Shown here piece after piece: positions 11,601-22,756 of a DNA stretch of 64,000 nt. Where the stretch lies: positions 1,674,001-1,738,000 of the forward strand of contig WUJK01000002.1 in NCBI GenBank assembly GCA_011317545.1, written 5' to 3'. The position numbers and the translations under genes are program-made. The notes under the pieces were generated by a model, which saw only the letters and a program-made list of their open reading frames with translations, ran no database searches and had not been told where the DNA came from. The stretch comes from Coniella vitis (lineage: Eukaryota > Ascomycota > Sordariomycetes > Diaporthales > Schizoparmaceae). The first letter of the stretch is position 1. The number at the start of each line of letters is the position of its first letter.

Positions 11601-12311
11601 CGGTCTTCGATATGGAGCGTACTCAGCCGGACTCGGGTTCATTCTCGGTGACGGATGCGTGCTCGAGGCACGTGGCGGTGCCGACATTGTAGGAGGGGCA
11701 GGAGTGCCAAAGGCAGGGCCGACAGACTCGCGAGATTGAGAATGTCCACCAAGCATGGAAGATATCGACATACCGACCCCGGTTCTAGGGAGAGATCCAA
11801 GGGCGGGTAGCTCACGCCCGCCAGGAAAAACTGTCGCGGGCCCCACAGAGACGGGAGGCGGCCTTGGTGGAGGTAGGCCATATGGCGCGGCTCCACCCAT
11901 GGACATTGCGCTGTTGAGTTGGGAGGGCGAGCCTGGGTGAGGCCCAGGGCGATTCAAGGGCGCAGTCGTCATGGAGGAGGTACTTTGATGACGCGAATGA
12001 TTCGAAGGCGCAAGGGACGGCGTCGGTTCATATGGTCGAGATGTAGGGAAATAGTGAGGGTCCGATGTTCTTCTCTGATGGTGGTCTGGGGGATATGCCG
12101 AGCCACTTTGGGGAGGAAGCGCAGAATGTTGTTGTTGTTGTTGCTGCTGCTGTTGTTGTTGCGAGGCAGCGAATGGAGTTTGCGCAGGGGTCGAGGCCGC
12201 CGAAGAGGGTGTGGGAGGAGGAAGGGTTTGTCGAGAATGAAGAGGCGATTGTGCGCTTCTCGAGAAAGGCAGATTCGTTGGCTGAGAATGTCTTGGGTCT
12301 CGAGGATCCAT
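8679..12311 (-). CDS. RXT3: Rxt3-domain protein, Rpd3L histone deacetylase complex subunit
   Basis: Single open frame of 1210 residues beginning MDPRDPRHSQ. Roughly the first 800 residues are disordered: Pro-, Gln-, Ser- and His-rich with an Arg/Glu-rich charged helix near residues 350-400 and His runs near 735-770. The recognisable Rxt3 domain is about residues 835-1055. It contains PREHLGDFVYELHLKPARIRD, then EIYTDDSDVVAACIHGGWIRGEW, and later VVVILPKLEKYTSTTQFGIKSREWGGR and SYMIKSIRFV. The C-terminal 150 residues are charged and low in complexity. In yeast, Rxt3 is a subunit of the large Rpd3 deacetylase complex, which represses transcription in the nucleus; here the role is inferred from the domain. 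Yeast Rxt3 is much shorter, while long disordered N-termini are usual in filamentous fungi. A small upstream intron cannot be excluded. Confidence 0.85.
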   Translation of the reverse strand: MDPRDPRHSQPTNLPFSRSAQSPLHSRQTLPPPTPSSAASTPAQTPFAASQQQQQQQQQQQHSALPPQSGSAYPPDHHQRRTSDPHYFPTSRPYEPTPSLAPSNHSRHQSTSSMTTAPLNRPGPHPGSPSQLNSAMSMGGAAPYGLPPPRPPPVSVGPATVFPGGRELPALGSLPRTGVGMSISSMLGGHSQSRESVGPAFGTPAPPTMSAPPRASSTHPSPRMNPSPAEYAPYRRPHTPDQHSRMYDSREARNPGGSPHNVHMTPEIQRYGTPQAFRPPPAPPMSSMEHSRDFQRGPPPPPPNTTVPPPRPSSQPKSYPPPSRPMELGRPGHHPDMYIRREELGPGGEYNPERPIAVKYEEQQRMMSERDKFEKERLDRERFEREKELELRERERERERRERTMSGSDPGRPHGMHPPEYGPARREVPLPPQYARPVDPREQASWQQRPPYEQPRVPYEDPRAPPRQPDYPRGSAPPYSHPAGPYSQSPLDRFAPSSHPAAHQQPVTHSGHPANPLESPDRHRAVVLPPQHHQQQQPPPPPPPPPPRRSGDEGPPPPSVAYTNSHPAVFQSPRSRPVEDVPHPMAPSQNFLRIQEINRKGRISPLPQAVQGAQPQIQGPPGEAGIKSEFGRMFSGIGSGVSGLGVSSPVAAGAQLPYTSSGMGRRDEYDHVSSEVTSEPKVSRDTTSRAKRKKAKDEEARGDEENNGRSTPLGKSKRPKTHSHHHHHQYVPAPSASWFTKADSHSHHHHHHHIPEQVSPQLAGASPFKAGKGTTPISSPTAIGADILMTHHHAPPRSIAHGQTREPNVRLTAASAPALPVAIPPKPRRIISNKAVLESIAHKPREHLGDFVYELHLKPARIRDPRTGRPPRYAYASTPKPLPMDIISGKEGGTLIVKVGKEHLTRSAREEITARRAVWGTEIYTDDSDVVAACIHGGWIRGEWAEDVDVDMLGLDEGPNVELKEKSNKKARGKDPVEPKPDPDFLEAPLSNGPIAVPEGKDMHVVVVILPKLEKYTSTTQFGIKSREWGGRLGRKGQRSSHDGLSYMIKSIRFVTNGAGAQSRLRGQARRERMRKAMQEVARSKMFEIKTASHNGNGKVALKECDHNNNKLSASDGEKENRPEDGPSREKGGEQDDSKSRQQEDTNKPKDIRMQEPEPVARLDDRGEPNTRDDDSGVGDVDAAAPGPAHMAHVPQPSTVVSRLTPPSDA

Positions 12312-15300
12312 TTTGGAGGCCGATCAAGGTCTTGCAATTGTCAAGGCTGTTGTTGATGGGCGCCTTCTCAGGACAAACGAGATTATTGCAGCACAGGGAC
12401 GCGCAAGTGCATTACCGAGCCGGAACATGCACCAGCCGTCAAAGCCAGAGTGCGGGATGTGGTGTCGATGCTGATGCCCGTGAGTATCAAAAGCACACAC
12501 AGAAAAAAAAGGATCGCAGACGAGCAAACGATGACGAGGCAAAGGGCGGTGCGGCGTGCGAGAGGTTTTGAAGGGCGGCTGCTGCTGCGGCTGCTGCTGC
12601 TGGAAGCGCTAAGAGCCGGTCGCATGGGCTGCGCGGTGTGGATATCGCTTGTTGCTTGAGTGCGCCGCTGTCTCTTTGGGGAGGTGAGACTAGTGTCGCG
12701 GACGTGGCGATCGTCGACGGTGCGGCTTTTGGTCAATGGCGCGAGCGAGGAGAAAGAGCAGCACGAGGGAGAAGCAAAGCAAGCAGAGAATGACAAGACA
12801 CGGTCTGTGTTTGTGGTGTACAGAAGGAGCAAGCGGCAGCGGCATGACCTTGGAAGGGGAAAATATGGGGAAGCCGAAAAGCGACAGAAGCTGGGCTGGG
12901 TGGGAAGGGACGTTGCAGGGGAGTGGAGCAGGGGTGGCAGGGGAGCAGGGAAGCAGGGGCCAGGGCGCAGGAAAGGTGGGGGTGTGAGAGCAGGCACTCG
13001 AGTTTGCTGTTGACTGGGCGGGCGGCAGGACAGCAGGGCCGCAGGAGCAGGGCAGGGCACCATGGTAAATTGGGGCACGGATCGTCATCAAGCTTGTGCA
13101 ACAGGCACTTTGCCAGCCAGAAGGGGTTTTGGGGGCCGGCAAGGCGCGAAAAAAAAAAAAAAAGGACGGAAAGGGACGTATTATGTAAGTACAAGCGACG
13201 TAATGATACACAAGTACATATTTGAGTACGTTCGTAGTATTGATGTAGAACAGTGCGCAAGGCGACGAACAACCAGAAGTAAAAAGTAAAATAGCAACTA
13301 GGTAGGTGATAGCAGGTATGTACAGCTGAGAGATCCCAAGATGGTGGCTTCTCGATGGAAGAATCCAGCCTCCTCTGCCGAAGCTGGGGGGAGCTTTTAC
13401 CCAAAAACCACCCTGCTGGGCTAGGCCAGGGCACATGTCACGGCACAGGCCCGAGAGAAGACGAGCATGGATGACAATTCAGCGGCGATCAGCAACGATG
13501 AGTATGCCGCAGGATGGAAGCATGAGCATGAGCAGGGGAGGGCGAGCGGGAGGGCGCTAGTCAGGGTCCATGATCTGGCGCGACAGGGGATGGGGGCCTT
13601 GAGGGGGCAGCCCGCACCTGCTGCTCCGATTTTTTTCGTCGAGTTTCATCCATCCAGGGCCCATGACCTAGGAGCTCTTTTCTTGTTGGTGTGGTCATGT
13701 TCCGTTACCGCTCTTTTTATCTCATGAGAATCACATTGCCATTGCTGTGTACCACGCACCTGCAGCTGTTCAATTGCAGCGTTCTTGCAACAAATCTGTA
13801 TCCTACCAACTGCCAATCCCCACGGGCCGAGTACTGTGCTTCCAGCTGCTTGTCAGACCGCCATTCCCCGTCGCAAAACCAGAAGAAGTGGGAGGTGGGT
13901 GAGATGATATGCAGCGGCAAGCTGCAGTCGAATCCACGCCCCAGGCAGAGAATGTGTCTCTGGCAGGCGGAAGAGGGAAGGGCAAAAAGTGGAGAGGGAG
14001 GGGGAGAGGCAGCAAATGAAACCATCTCCATCTGGGATGACGGGAGGGAGGCGGAAAAGAGGGAACAGAAGAGAGAAAAGAAGGTTATAGGATACCATGC
14101 ACAATCGAAGAAAGGGCGCCTACCACGTCTCGGTGCTTGCGGTTGAGCAGTGCCAAGGAGCACCACGGCGGTCCAAGGCTCGAACTTGTCGGCAAGTCAT
14201 GTCGTTCTGCGTGATTGCCATAGTCTGTTTTAGCTGGGCATGACGTGATCCCCACTGCGCCCGCCATAACTATCCTCACCTTCGGTCGTTTTGCCGTTGG
14301 AGGTTGGCGGTCCTGTCGAGGCGCCAGAGACAGCAAGTATGCGGACCGTGAGTCATGCCTTCGTCATACTAATAGGATATTCGAGCTGCTGCAGTGTCAG
14401 TGTGTGTTTTGGTGGCACCGCACTGCTGCAGAAGAAGAAGAGGAGGAAGAGGAGGAAACGAAGAACAAGATGGCCGACATCATGCTTGCTTGGCTTGCTT
14501 GCTACTATCACTTCTACGAGGCGATCCCCGCTATCAAATTGTTTCCATCAGACGCCCAAGGCCCCGGTCGCAGGGCCTGGCCAAAGAGTGGGGCCCGCGA
14601 CCCTGCCCGGGCACTGGCTGGCTACTACTGTCATAGTACATAGTAATAGTACATAGGTACCTGGAAGTATGTATATAGTACGTCCTCGGGCCCCACGACC
14701 CTGAACTGAACACTGGAGACATTTGGCGCCCAATCCCGCAAGCTGCAAGACTGCCAAAGCGAGGAACGCACACCTGCTCCATGTCCAACGAGTAGACATC
14801 CGTCTCCTTTCATAAGCTTCGCCTCTTCACCACCCTTGCGAATGTCGTGCACTGGTCCTCACTCCGTGTTAAGAATAGCCCAGACCGGCAGCAACAGCGG
14901 TTGATGCAATGAGAGCCTGCGACGTCGGACGGCAGATGGCCGCTGGGCTTTTTCCAGCGATGTGATTCGACTACCATTTGCGTTGAACAAGTATCGAATA
15001 CGTACTGTGTGTCCCTGAGAGAATCTGTGATGTGGCACGGGACTGTGATGCAGCAAAACGCACCTGCAATGCGCCATGTCACCAGCCTCGTCACCTTCAC
15101 TCACCTGCTTCTGCTTTCCTCTCACTACTGCAGTACATAGGTAGTACCTAAGTATACTATGTACCTTGATGAGTCTCCCTGCAGGGCCAACGGACCGTGC
15201 GTGCTCGGGGCTGGTAATGCTTATATAACACCCGATACACATATACATGGTACATAGGACCATGTACTGGGACTGAGCCGTGGGTGAGAACGTCCCCAGC

Positions 15301-17536
15301 TTCCAGCTTCCAGCCTCATCCAACCCCAGCCCCTGCTCGGCAACAGGTCTACTCCGTACATAGTAGAACCATTCCACATGCGAAGCCTCCTCAAATATTC
15401 AAGGAGCACGATATGCATAAGTACCTGGCTACTCAAGAGTCCGTCGCCTTCGAGATTTAGTCTCCGTCCTTCAAGCACCTGCACGGGCCCCCATCGTCGC
15501 CGAAAACGATGCCGCCCGGCCCCAGAGCCTTCAGAACCGCCGGGTGCCAGCCAGCCCCTCGAGGGATCGATGCGATGTACGGGTGTTTCCGCCAAGTCTG
15601 AAGTTGTGAAAGTCGTGGTCGTAGACCATACAGACTGTGGTCCCTTGCTGCCTCTGCGAGGAGACCTCGAAGGGGCGATCCAATGGCCAAACATTGCCAC
15701 GGAATGATGGCTGATGAGTCCTCGTCAAGCACACTCTGACAACCATGTAATTTCGAGAGGCTGACGGTGCAGTAGACAGCCAACGCAACCCGAGGCTGGC
15801 AGAAGAGCCAGGATGTAGCAGCCAACGGCAGCTATTGGACGTCCTTTAACGAGCTGTCCTTTCACGTTCCTGAGTGATCAAATATCCCGAGCCATGGGCA
15901 AGGACAGGCCCTCCTGCAGAATGGACAGACTGTTTGGACGACGCACAAGCTCTGGCCGCGGTGATTGGACGCCCATGTGCGTGTCACAACACACGCCTTA
16001 CTTACATAGTCGCCAACGGAATGGCAGAAGCAAATTACCCGTCGTCTGCACCGTGGAAGCCAATCTGCATATGCGAGCAAACCAACACGCTGCGCAGCAA
16101 CAAGCATACATAGTATAGCAATGGCTTGTCTTCCCAGATCATGTCCACTGCAAGGCCGCGTGAGGCGTATGCAACCGGGTGCAGGGCTGCACATGCGTGT
16201 CTAGGAGGGCTTTGGGACGAAAGGGAGGGCCGCCAATCTGGTGCCAAGCTGTCGGTTTGCGACGCTCCGCTGTTGACCACGCATCGTCCAGTAACTACGC
16301 ATGCACCATCTGGTCAATGGCGGGCGTACCACAGCTCACATGTCCCCAGGCTAGTCCGCTTGAGTGCAACCAACAGCAAGATTGAGTGAGGCTGACGGAT
16401 AATGCGTGGCCAAGCTGTTCTTTTGCGCAACGGGGCAAACAGCCTTGGAGGCGCCGCGATAATTCCACATCACAGCCGGCCTCCCGCATGCCATGATTCC
16501 AGTCCTTCTAGATGCGTCTTGCAGCGCTGCTCGAATACATAGCATACCTCTTGGGGGTAATCGCACCGCCGTCATGCACATCGGATTAGTGGCGCACCGA
16601 CTGCTCGCTCTCAGGGGCCAATGCAGGCAACAAAGTCCGCGTTGGTTTCCCCAGGACGAAAACATTAGCTGGAAGCACGTGTGGGAAGAGACGCCCTGCA
16701 CACGATGCCAAGTGAACGAGCCACACCTTGTCACCCTCTCATGTGCACTCCGAGGCCGCTTGCTTGCTTGCCCCGTGCGTGTCAAGGCATTGGTGGCAGC
16801 AAGAATGGCCAACAGACTGTGGAGGCTGGGGCACGTACTGGCAAGGCAAACTCCATTATTGTGCGACGTCGGCGGCCTAAAAGGTAACGTGATGCGCTGT
16901 CTGCGCATTTTTTGGATTGGAATTGTCCATCAGCGCAGTCTATATTAAGAAGGCGTCGGCTCGACGGCCTGCGACAAAGGCACCTACCTACTCCTCTGTG
17001 GTTATCCTTCCGTGGCCCTCAGTTGTGGAAAATTGAAATGATCAAGATCGAACTCAGCATTCCAAGCACTGGTCGCTGTTATATCATCAATTGAATAGGT
17101 CGCTCCTTACCTTCATGGCTTCCCATCAAATTGCTCGCCACTTCCTGGACGATCTAGAAACATATTTACCGTATTCGACTGGAGTGAATCCCCTCTCATG
17201 AGGAAATCACGGTATATCTCTGTCTTCGACCCTACAGATCCCTCGCAACGCTCCAACGACAACTTCAAGTGGCATCACCAAGACCCGCAATACGACGACC
17301 TGGGTGATACTGTTCAATACTTCTCGTCTAGGCCAAAGAGAGCGCCATAGCCCACGTAAGGTATGTCAAAAGGCTACCTCGCCACACGGAACCTTGTACA
17401 AATCTTTTATCAGATCGCCGCTGACATATCTGCAAGGAGTACTTGCTGCTGGACAAGACCTCCCGTGACGCATCCTTGGCCCTCACTTATATAGATCCAA
17501 ACCCTATTCGACCAAGTCCTGAGACCACACAGCAGG
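12312..17536. other. 5.2-kb gap between two divergent genes
   Basis: No gene recognised. 12383-13436 is strongly strand-asymmetric (C/T-rich on the minus strand) and may be promoter and long leader of the RXT3-type gene. 13440-17100 holds mixed sequence with at least four TACATAGTA/TACTATGTA copies (14637, 15155, 15357, 16107) and an AAG/GAG run near 14430-14460. 17116-17536 shows short overlapping open stretches in two frames just before the BCS1-type gene (see findings). Confidence 0.5.
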
Positions 17537-19526
17537 ATGAACGAATTCCAGGACATGTCGTCGTCTCTGCTGGGGAGCGCTAACGTCACTATGCCTCTGT
17601 ATGAGCTCGTCTCTACTGTGCCCGGCCTTGGCTGGCTTCAAGGCTTCATATCGCAGTGGCTGAAGTTGGACATAACGACAATCGCAGCAGCTCTGACCAT
17701 CCTAGGCACGCTTTCGGGTGTCTTTCAGTTCGTCCAAGCTTTCGCTATCAAGATTTACTGGTACATCACTCGATTCTTCACAGCTTCGGTTTCCATCAAC
17801 GCAAGAGACAAGCTCAACCGAGAGGTACTCAACTGGATGGGGGCGCAGGTCCTCACGCGTCAACGGGCCCGGATCGTCACAGCCCGGTCGGAGCAGATTA
17901 ACAACGATGCATTCAACTATTATGCACGCCTCCGACGCGAAAGAATCGACTATGACGATGGAAAGCGCAAACCAATTCAGTATCTACCTACCTTTGGCAG
18001 CACCTGGTTCCTCCACCAGGGCAACATCTTTGTGGTCCGACGTGTCTCGGCATCGGGGCCCGGCTCACCATTCTTCGACAACAATGTGCCGAATGAGTTC
18101 TCGTCTGCGCCGCAAGGCACTGAGCCGCTGGTCATCATGTGCTTGGGACGCTCGGTGGACCCGATCAAGCGGTTTCTTGACACTTGTCGCGACTTTGCAG
18201 AGAAGCAGCGGGATGCCTACGTTACGGTTCGAGTTTCCAAGTCACGCTTTGAAGATGATGCGTGGGAGACAACGATCCTTCGGCCCATCCGCCCAATGGA
18301 AACGGTCCACTTTGACGAAAAGCTGAGGGCCGACTTGATCGCTGATATCAAGCATTATCTGGACCCAGCTACAAGGCAATTCTACAACGATCGGGGCATC
18401 CCGTACCGCAGAGGTATGGCCTGCTCAAACCCTCTTACTTGTGCACATGTGACGAGGGCTAATGCTCTTCCAAGGATATCTATTGCACGGTCCCGCCGGC
18501 ACTGGAAAGACCAGTCTTTCCATGGCTCTTGCTGGCTTGTTTAGCCTTGAGCTTTATTTACTCCATATACCCAGCGTCCGGGGCGACATGGAGCTCGAAC
18601 GTCTCTTCACCTCCCTCCCACCACGCTGCATAGTCCTCTTGGAGGACATTGATGCAGTAGGCATCAAAAAACGGGATCGACGCAGACGCAACAGGAACGC
18701 CGACAGTGACGAGGACGACGAGGACGACGAGGATGATGACGACAACCTCGAGATGCATTCCTGGGACGGCAATTACACTTTGCTCACCCTCTCGGGCCTC
18801 CTCAACGTCCTCGATGGCGTCTCGTCTCAAGAGGGCCGCATCGTGCTCATGACGTCCAATTATGCCGAGCGTCTCGACCGTGCGCTTGTCCGCCCGGGCC
18901 GCATCGACAAGATGGTTTACCTGGGCAACGTCAACAGGCGGTCGTCGGAGCTCATGTTCCTGCGCATGTATGGGAGTAGCGCGCCTGTTTCCTCTCCTTG
19001 TGCGCCGGGGCGAGAGGGTGCCAAACGCAGCATGGCGGCGGGAGAAGTGGAGAAGCTGGCGCTGCGCTTCAGCAACCAAGTGAAACCGGACACCTTTACA
19101 CCAGCGCAGCTGCAGGGATATTTGCTCGGCCACAGCCACGATCCGCAGAGGGCAGTAGAGGCCCTGGGTGCGTGGATGGAGGAAGAGACGGAGAGCATGG
19201 AGGAGGCCAAGAGGAGGCGGCGCGAGGTGCTGCTGGCGAGGAAGAAGAGGCGGCAGAGGGGCAAGCGGATGGATTTGCTGCTGGCGGGCCAATACTCGGC
19301 GATGAGAGCGAACGAGGGTCTCGCGAAGAGAGAGGCCGTTGCGGGTCCTTGGACGCCGGCTCTGACACCACCTATTAGTGCTAAGCTGTCTCCGTGTGAT
19401 CACCGCGGCGGTGGTGGTGGTGGTGGTGGCAGTACTCAGTGTGAGAGCAAGACGGACCACAAGGCGGCAGCTGGCGGTCATGGAAACAAGGCAACCAGCA
19501 CGGATGCGTCAGTGCAAACTGTATAG
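17537..19526 (+). CDS. BCS1-type mitochondrial AAA ATPase
   Basis: Exons 17537-18413 and 18475-19526 flank a 61-base intron (GTATGG...GGCTAAT...CAAG). The junction G|GA restores YRRGYLLHGPAGTGKTS and gives 642 residues. A transmembrane segment near residues 48-72 (ITTIAAALTILGTLSGVFQF) precedes the BCS1_N domain (to about residue 285). The AAA module has Walker A GPAGTGKT (298-305), Walker B CIVLLEDID (E349, D350) and the second-region MTSNYAERLDRALVRPGRID. An acidic run of about 18 Asp/Glu/Ser residues interrupts the module after Walker B, and a basic, Ala-rich tail extends the C-terminus well beyond the 456 residues of yeast Bcs1. Bcs1 moves the folded Rieske protein across the inner membrane. 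Fungi carry several paralogues of unknown role, and the extensions suggest this may be one rather than the orthologue. Convergent with the MFS gene. Confidence 0.9.
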
Positions 19527-19794
19527 CATACATACATGGACTAGCATGAGAGGAGTTTGGCACGTGGGAAGGAAACATGTCAGCCTTTTTTTTTTGTCGT
19601 GTGGCGTCAGCTGCTTGTTTTGGTTCTTGAAATTGATTCTCAACTACAAGATGGGCATCTCATCGACGTGCCAGCGTTGCTCAAAGCACCCGAGAGGCGC
19701 CTTGGGGAGATGCAAGCATCATAAATAAAGCGTGCCAGCCCCACCCACACCTTGGCCCAATGGGACTTTGTTGTTCCTTTTCTCCAAACACTTA

Positions 19795-21697
19795 TCAGAC
19801 CAAATATCTAAATCCCTTCCTCACCCTCAGCGCCTCATGCAGCGTCGCCGCGTCTTCCCTCCTCTGCGCCGCCGAGCTGCTCGCCACATTGGCGGCACCA
19901 TGCCACTCAGCGTCATCGTCAGCGTCACCGTCAGCGTCACCGTCCAGCTCGCCCGCCTCCAGCTTCTGATTCAGCCGCACGAGGATCGCGCGGAAGAGGA
20001 AGCAGCCCGCGATGGTGGCGCCAAACATGGCCGTGACGATGCCGTACGACTTGCGGTACCCGTTGTCGCTCAGATCCCAGACGTAGGAGCCGGCGATGTT
20101 GCCGAGCTGCGAAAAGGCGTTGATGGCTGCGAGGGCGACGGCGCGTTTGGCCGGGGGGCGGGGGAAGGAGGAGGAGATCCAGGAGTAGAAGACGATGAAG
20201 CTGTTTTGAAGAAGGAAGAAGGAAGCGGGTGGTTTGTTAGTTTTGTGGGTTTATTTTTTATTTCTTTTATTTTTGGGGTTTTTTTTTTTTTTACTTTCTT
20301 TTATTTATGGGGGGGGGGTGTTTTTGCCCCCCCCCCCCAAAAAAGACAAAGGAAAAGAAAAGAAAAAGAAACTTACCCTGCATAGGAACTAGCCTGTAGA
20401 AACAAGGCGACATAGCGACCCGCCGCGTTGAGCGTCGACATGGAAATGACGAAGCCGACCATGCCCAGCAGAATGGGCCCGACAATGTGCCAGAACTTCT
20501 CGCCCGTGCGGTCCGAGTGCCAGGCGTTGAGGAGCGAGACGATGCAGGAAAAGACCCAAGGGGGCGAGCTGAGCAGCAGCGTTGGGACGTAGCCGTAGCC
20601 CAGGGTGCCGGTGAGTGTTGGCTATGTGATTTTGTTGGTACGTTGGACGATTTTGGATATCAGGGAGGAGGAGGAGAAGAACAAGAAGAAGGGGAAAAAA
20701 GAAAGAAAAAAAAAGGAAAACTCAAAAGACTCACAAAAAAGGCATTAAACGACAGGCCCACCACATAGGCCGCAAGCGTAAACATCATGACCCAAACACC
20801 CACATCCTTCAAGGCCATCACCAAGCCCGCCATGGCGCCCTGCTCGTCCGAATCCGCATCCGCCTCGCCCACGTCCTCGAGCATGCGCAGCTGCGCAACC
20901 TGGCGCTCCTCGGCCGAGAAGCCGCGCGAGTTCGTCGGCAAGTCGGGCAGGATGAAGGCCGCCGAGACGGCGACGAGCATGGTGAAGGAGCCCTCGATCC
21001 AAAACAGCCAGCGCCAGGCGGCGTGGCCCAGGGTGCCCTGCATGTTGGACAGCACGCCGGCGCCGACGAGGGCGGAAAAGGCATTCGAAATGAGGTTGCC
21101 GCAGAACAGGATGGCGTTGCGCTTGGTCAGCTCGCGGCGGGTGTACCACTTGGACAGAATCAGCAGCGCGCCGGGCAGGAAGGCCGCCTCGACAAAGCCA
21201 AGGAAGAAGCGCACGAGCACCATGCCCGTGAAGCCGGTGACGGTGCCCGTGACGGTGCTCAGCATGCCCCACAGCAGCATGACGGCGCTGAGATACAGCG
21301 ACGGGCGCGGGATGCGGTTGATGAACATGTTGGAGGGGATCTGCATGATGATGTAGCCGACGTAGAGGATGCTGAGGCACGTCTCGTACTGCGGGTTCGT
21401 CAGGCGCAGGTCGGTCTGCAGGCCCTTGAGGCGTGCCGCGGCAATGTTGTTGCGGTCCAGGTAGTTCATGATGTAGATGAGCACAAAGAGGGCGCAGCGC
21501 GCGTCGAGCTTGCGTTTCAGCGTGCGCTCGATGCGGGCGCGCTCGGCAGCGCTGAGGTGCGCGACGTTGAGGTGCTGGTGCTGGTGCTGGTGCTGGTGCG
21601 AGGAGGGTGGGCTGTCGTCGATGTCCTCGAGGTTCTGGACGTTTTGCTTGGGCGAGTCGGGCGCTGGGGCCGCGACGGTGGAGATGTCGTCTGCCAT
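19795..21697 (-). CDS. MFS transporter, allantoate permease (Dal5)/ACS type
   Basis: Three exons, 21697-20735, 20621-20377 and 20200-19795, encode 537 residues. Introns are 113 bases (GTGAGT...CATAG) and 176 bases (GTAAGT...ACAG). The second contains T, G and C homopolymers. Joins give NAFF|PTLTGTLGYGY and SSYAG|FIVFYSW. I chose the ATG at 21697 (MADDISTVAAP) over one 29 codons upstream because the extra residues look like leader sequence. A His-Gln repeat in the cytosolic N-terminus (GCTGGT repeat at about 21569-21598) is followed by the family signature NYLDRNNIAAARLKGL and about 12 membrane segments in two halves, with an acidic Asp-repeat tail. Dal5/Tna1-type carriers are proton symporters for allantoate, nicotinate, biotin-like or other carboxylates at the plasma membrane. 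The substrate cannot be told from sequence. Confidence 0.88.
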
Positions 21698-22637
21698 CCT
21701 GCCTCGAGACGCCTTGGCTTGGGTTTCTGGGCAGTGTTCTGGTGGTCCTCGAGAGAACGTGGACCGCAAGAATGATGTCCTCAACGGCGGTCACAGCACG
21801 CACACGAGGGAGCGACCTGGGGAAAAGAAAAGGAACAGAAACGGGCCGGCTTCCCGCAGCGTGTGGCCAACCAGCTTCTTACTCGAACCACAGGATGTCA
21901 CTCCAGCTTATATACACGGTCGCTTGCCCTCCCCCCAATGGGGTCTTGCCATACAGACATAGTACAAATGCACGAAGCGCCTCGTGACTTGGGACTAGCG
22001 GTCGAGAGTTGTTGAGCCGGAACACAAGCAAAAGCAACGCTGGCCCACCTTACGATGTATCTCCTTGCTTTGCTCTGGCCCGCCTCCGCCTCCGCGCTCG
22101 AGAATGGATCCCATGGTCGCTTGGTCGCTTGGACGCCAAAAGTATCGAGTGATGAATTGACGGCCCTCTCGCTGGCGCAACCCCGCTGCCCATGATCGCC
22201 AACCCCGTGGAGAAGGAGAATTTTAAACGAGTCACAGTGGATATGCAGTGAGCTGGGTTTCCAGCTGCCATTGGTGGCTTTCGGTAGCCAAGGCCAGGTT
22301 TTCTGGGGATGCGGGTGAGATCGGCCTGTTTGACCACAACGGCAGAGTACAGAGTGTTGGCGTGGGGGTTATACCGGGTCATCGTTTTGCCGCTCTGGTG
22401 AGTTTTTGCTGTTTCGATTCCATCTTGGACTGCCATGTACCGTGCAAGGTAATCTGTGCGTAAATGTATGCATACGAGTCTCGTTCGGGGTCGAAGACGG
22501 CCATGATGATGCCCACTGGAAACTCATTCCAGCCCGTTCAAGAAGCCGAATAGCCTGGACGATAGATAGATAACATGGACACGCTCTCCCTACAGAGCAT
22601 CATGTTCCTTATAATACACCATCCCGTCTGTTTCAGC
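21698..22637. other. Intergenic, between MFS gene and 5S gene
   Basis: Promoter side of the MFS gene, followed by unassigned sequence with a short GATA run near 22563. No protein gene supported. Confidence 0.5.
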
Positions 22638-22756
22638 ACGTACGACCATACCTAGTGGAAAGCTTGGGATCCCGTCCGCTCTCCCCTAAATAAGCCACTA
22701 AGGGCCGGATTAGTAGTTAAGTGGGTGACCATTAGCGAATACCCGGTGTTGTACGT
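22638..22756 (+). rRNA. 5S ribosomal RNA
   Basis: A 119-base segment matches the fungal 5S pattern. It opens ACGTACGACCATACC and contains TCCCGTCCGCTCT, TAAGCCAC, TTAGTAGTTAAGTGGGTGACC and GCGAAT, and ends GTGTTGTACGT before a T run that would stop RNA polymerase III. Folding by eye supports a working gene. Helix I pairs the first nine bases with the last nine, with one G-U. Helix II pairs TAGTGG with CCACTA, helix III GGGA with TCCC, helix IV AGTGG with CCATT, and helix V CCGG with CCGG. Single dispersed 5S genes are normal in Pezizomycotina. It is somewhat divergent from the fungal 5S sequences I recall, but the helices are kept. Confidence 0.9.

Noticed and set aside
14859..15700. Two long minus-strand frames (172 and 159 codons)
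   Set aside because: They overlap each other in different frames, contain TACATAGTA-type motifs translated as sequence, and resemble no protein family.
16351..16948. Overlapping 185-codon minus and 151-codon plus open frames
   Set aside because: Cys/Arg-rich on both strands, without conserved-looking blocks; typical of chance frames in GC-balanced DNA.
21698..21784. Upstream ATG that would extend the MFS protein by 29 residues
   Set aside because: The extra residues are Arg/Pro-rich leader-like sequence, and the next ATG matches the usual acidic start of the family.
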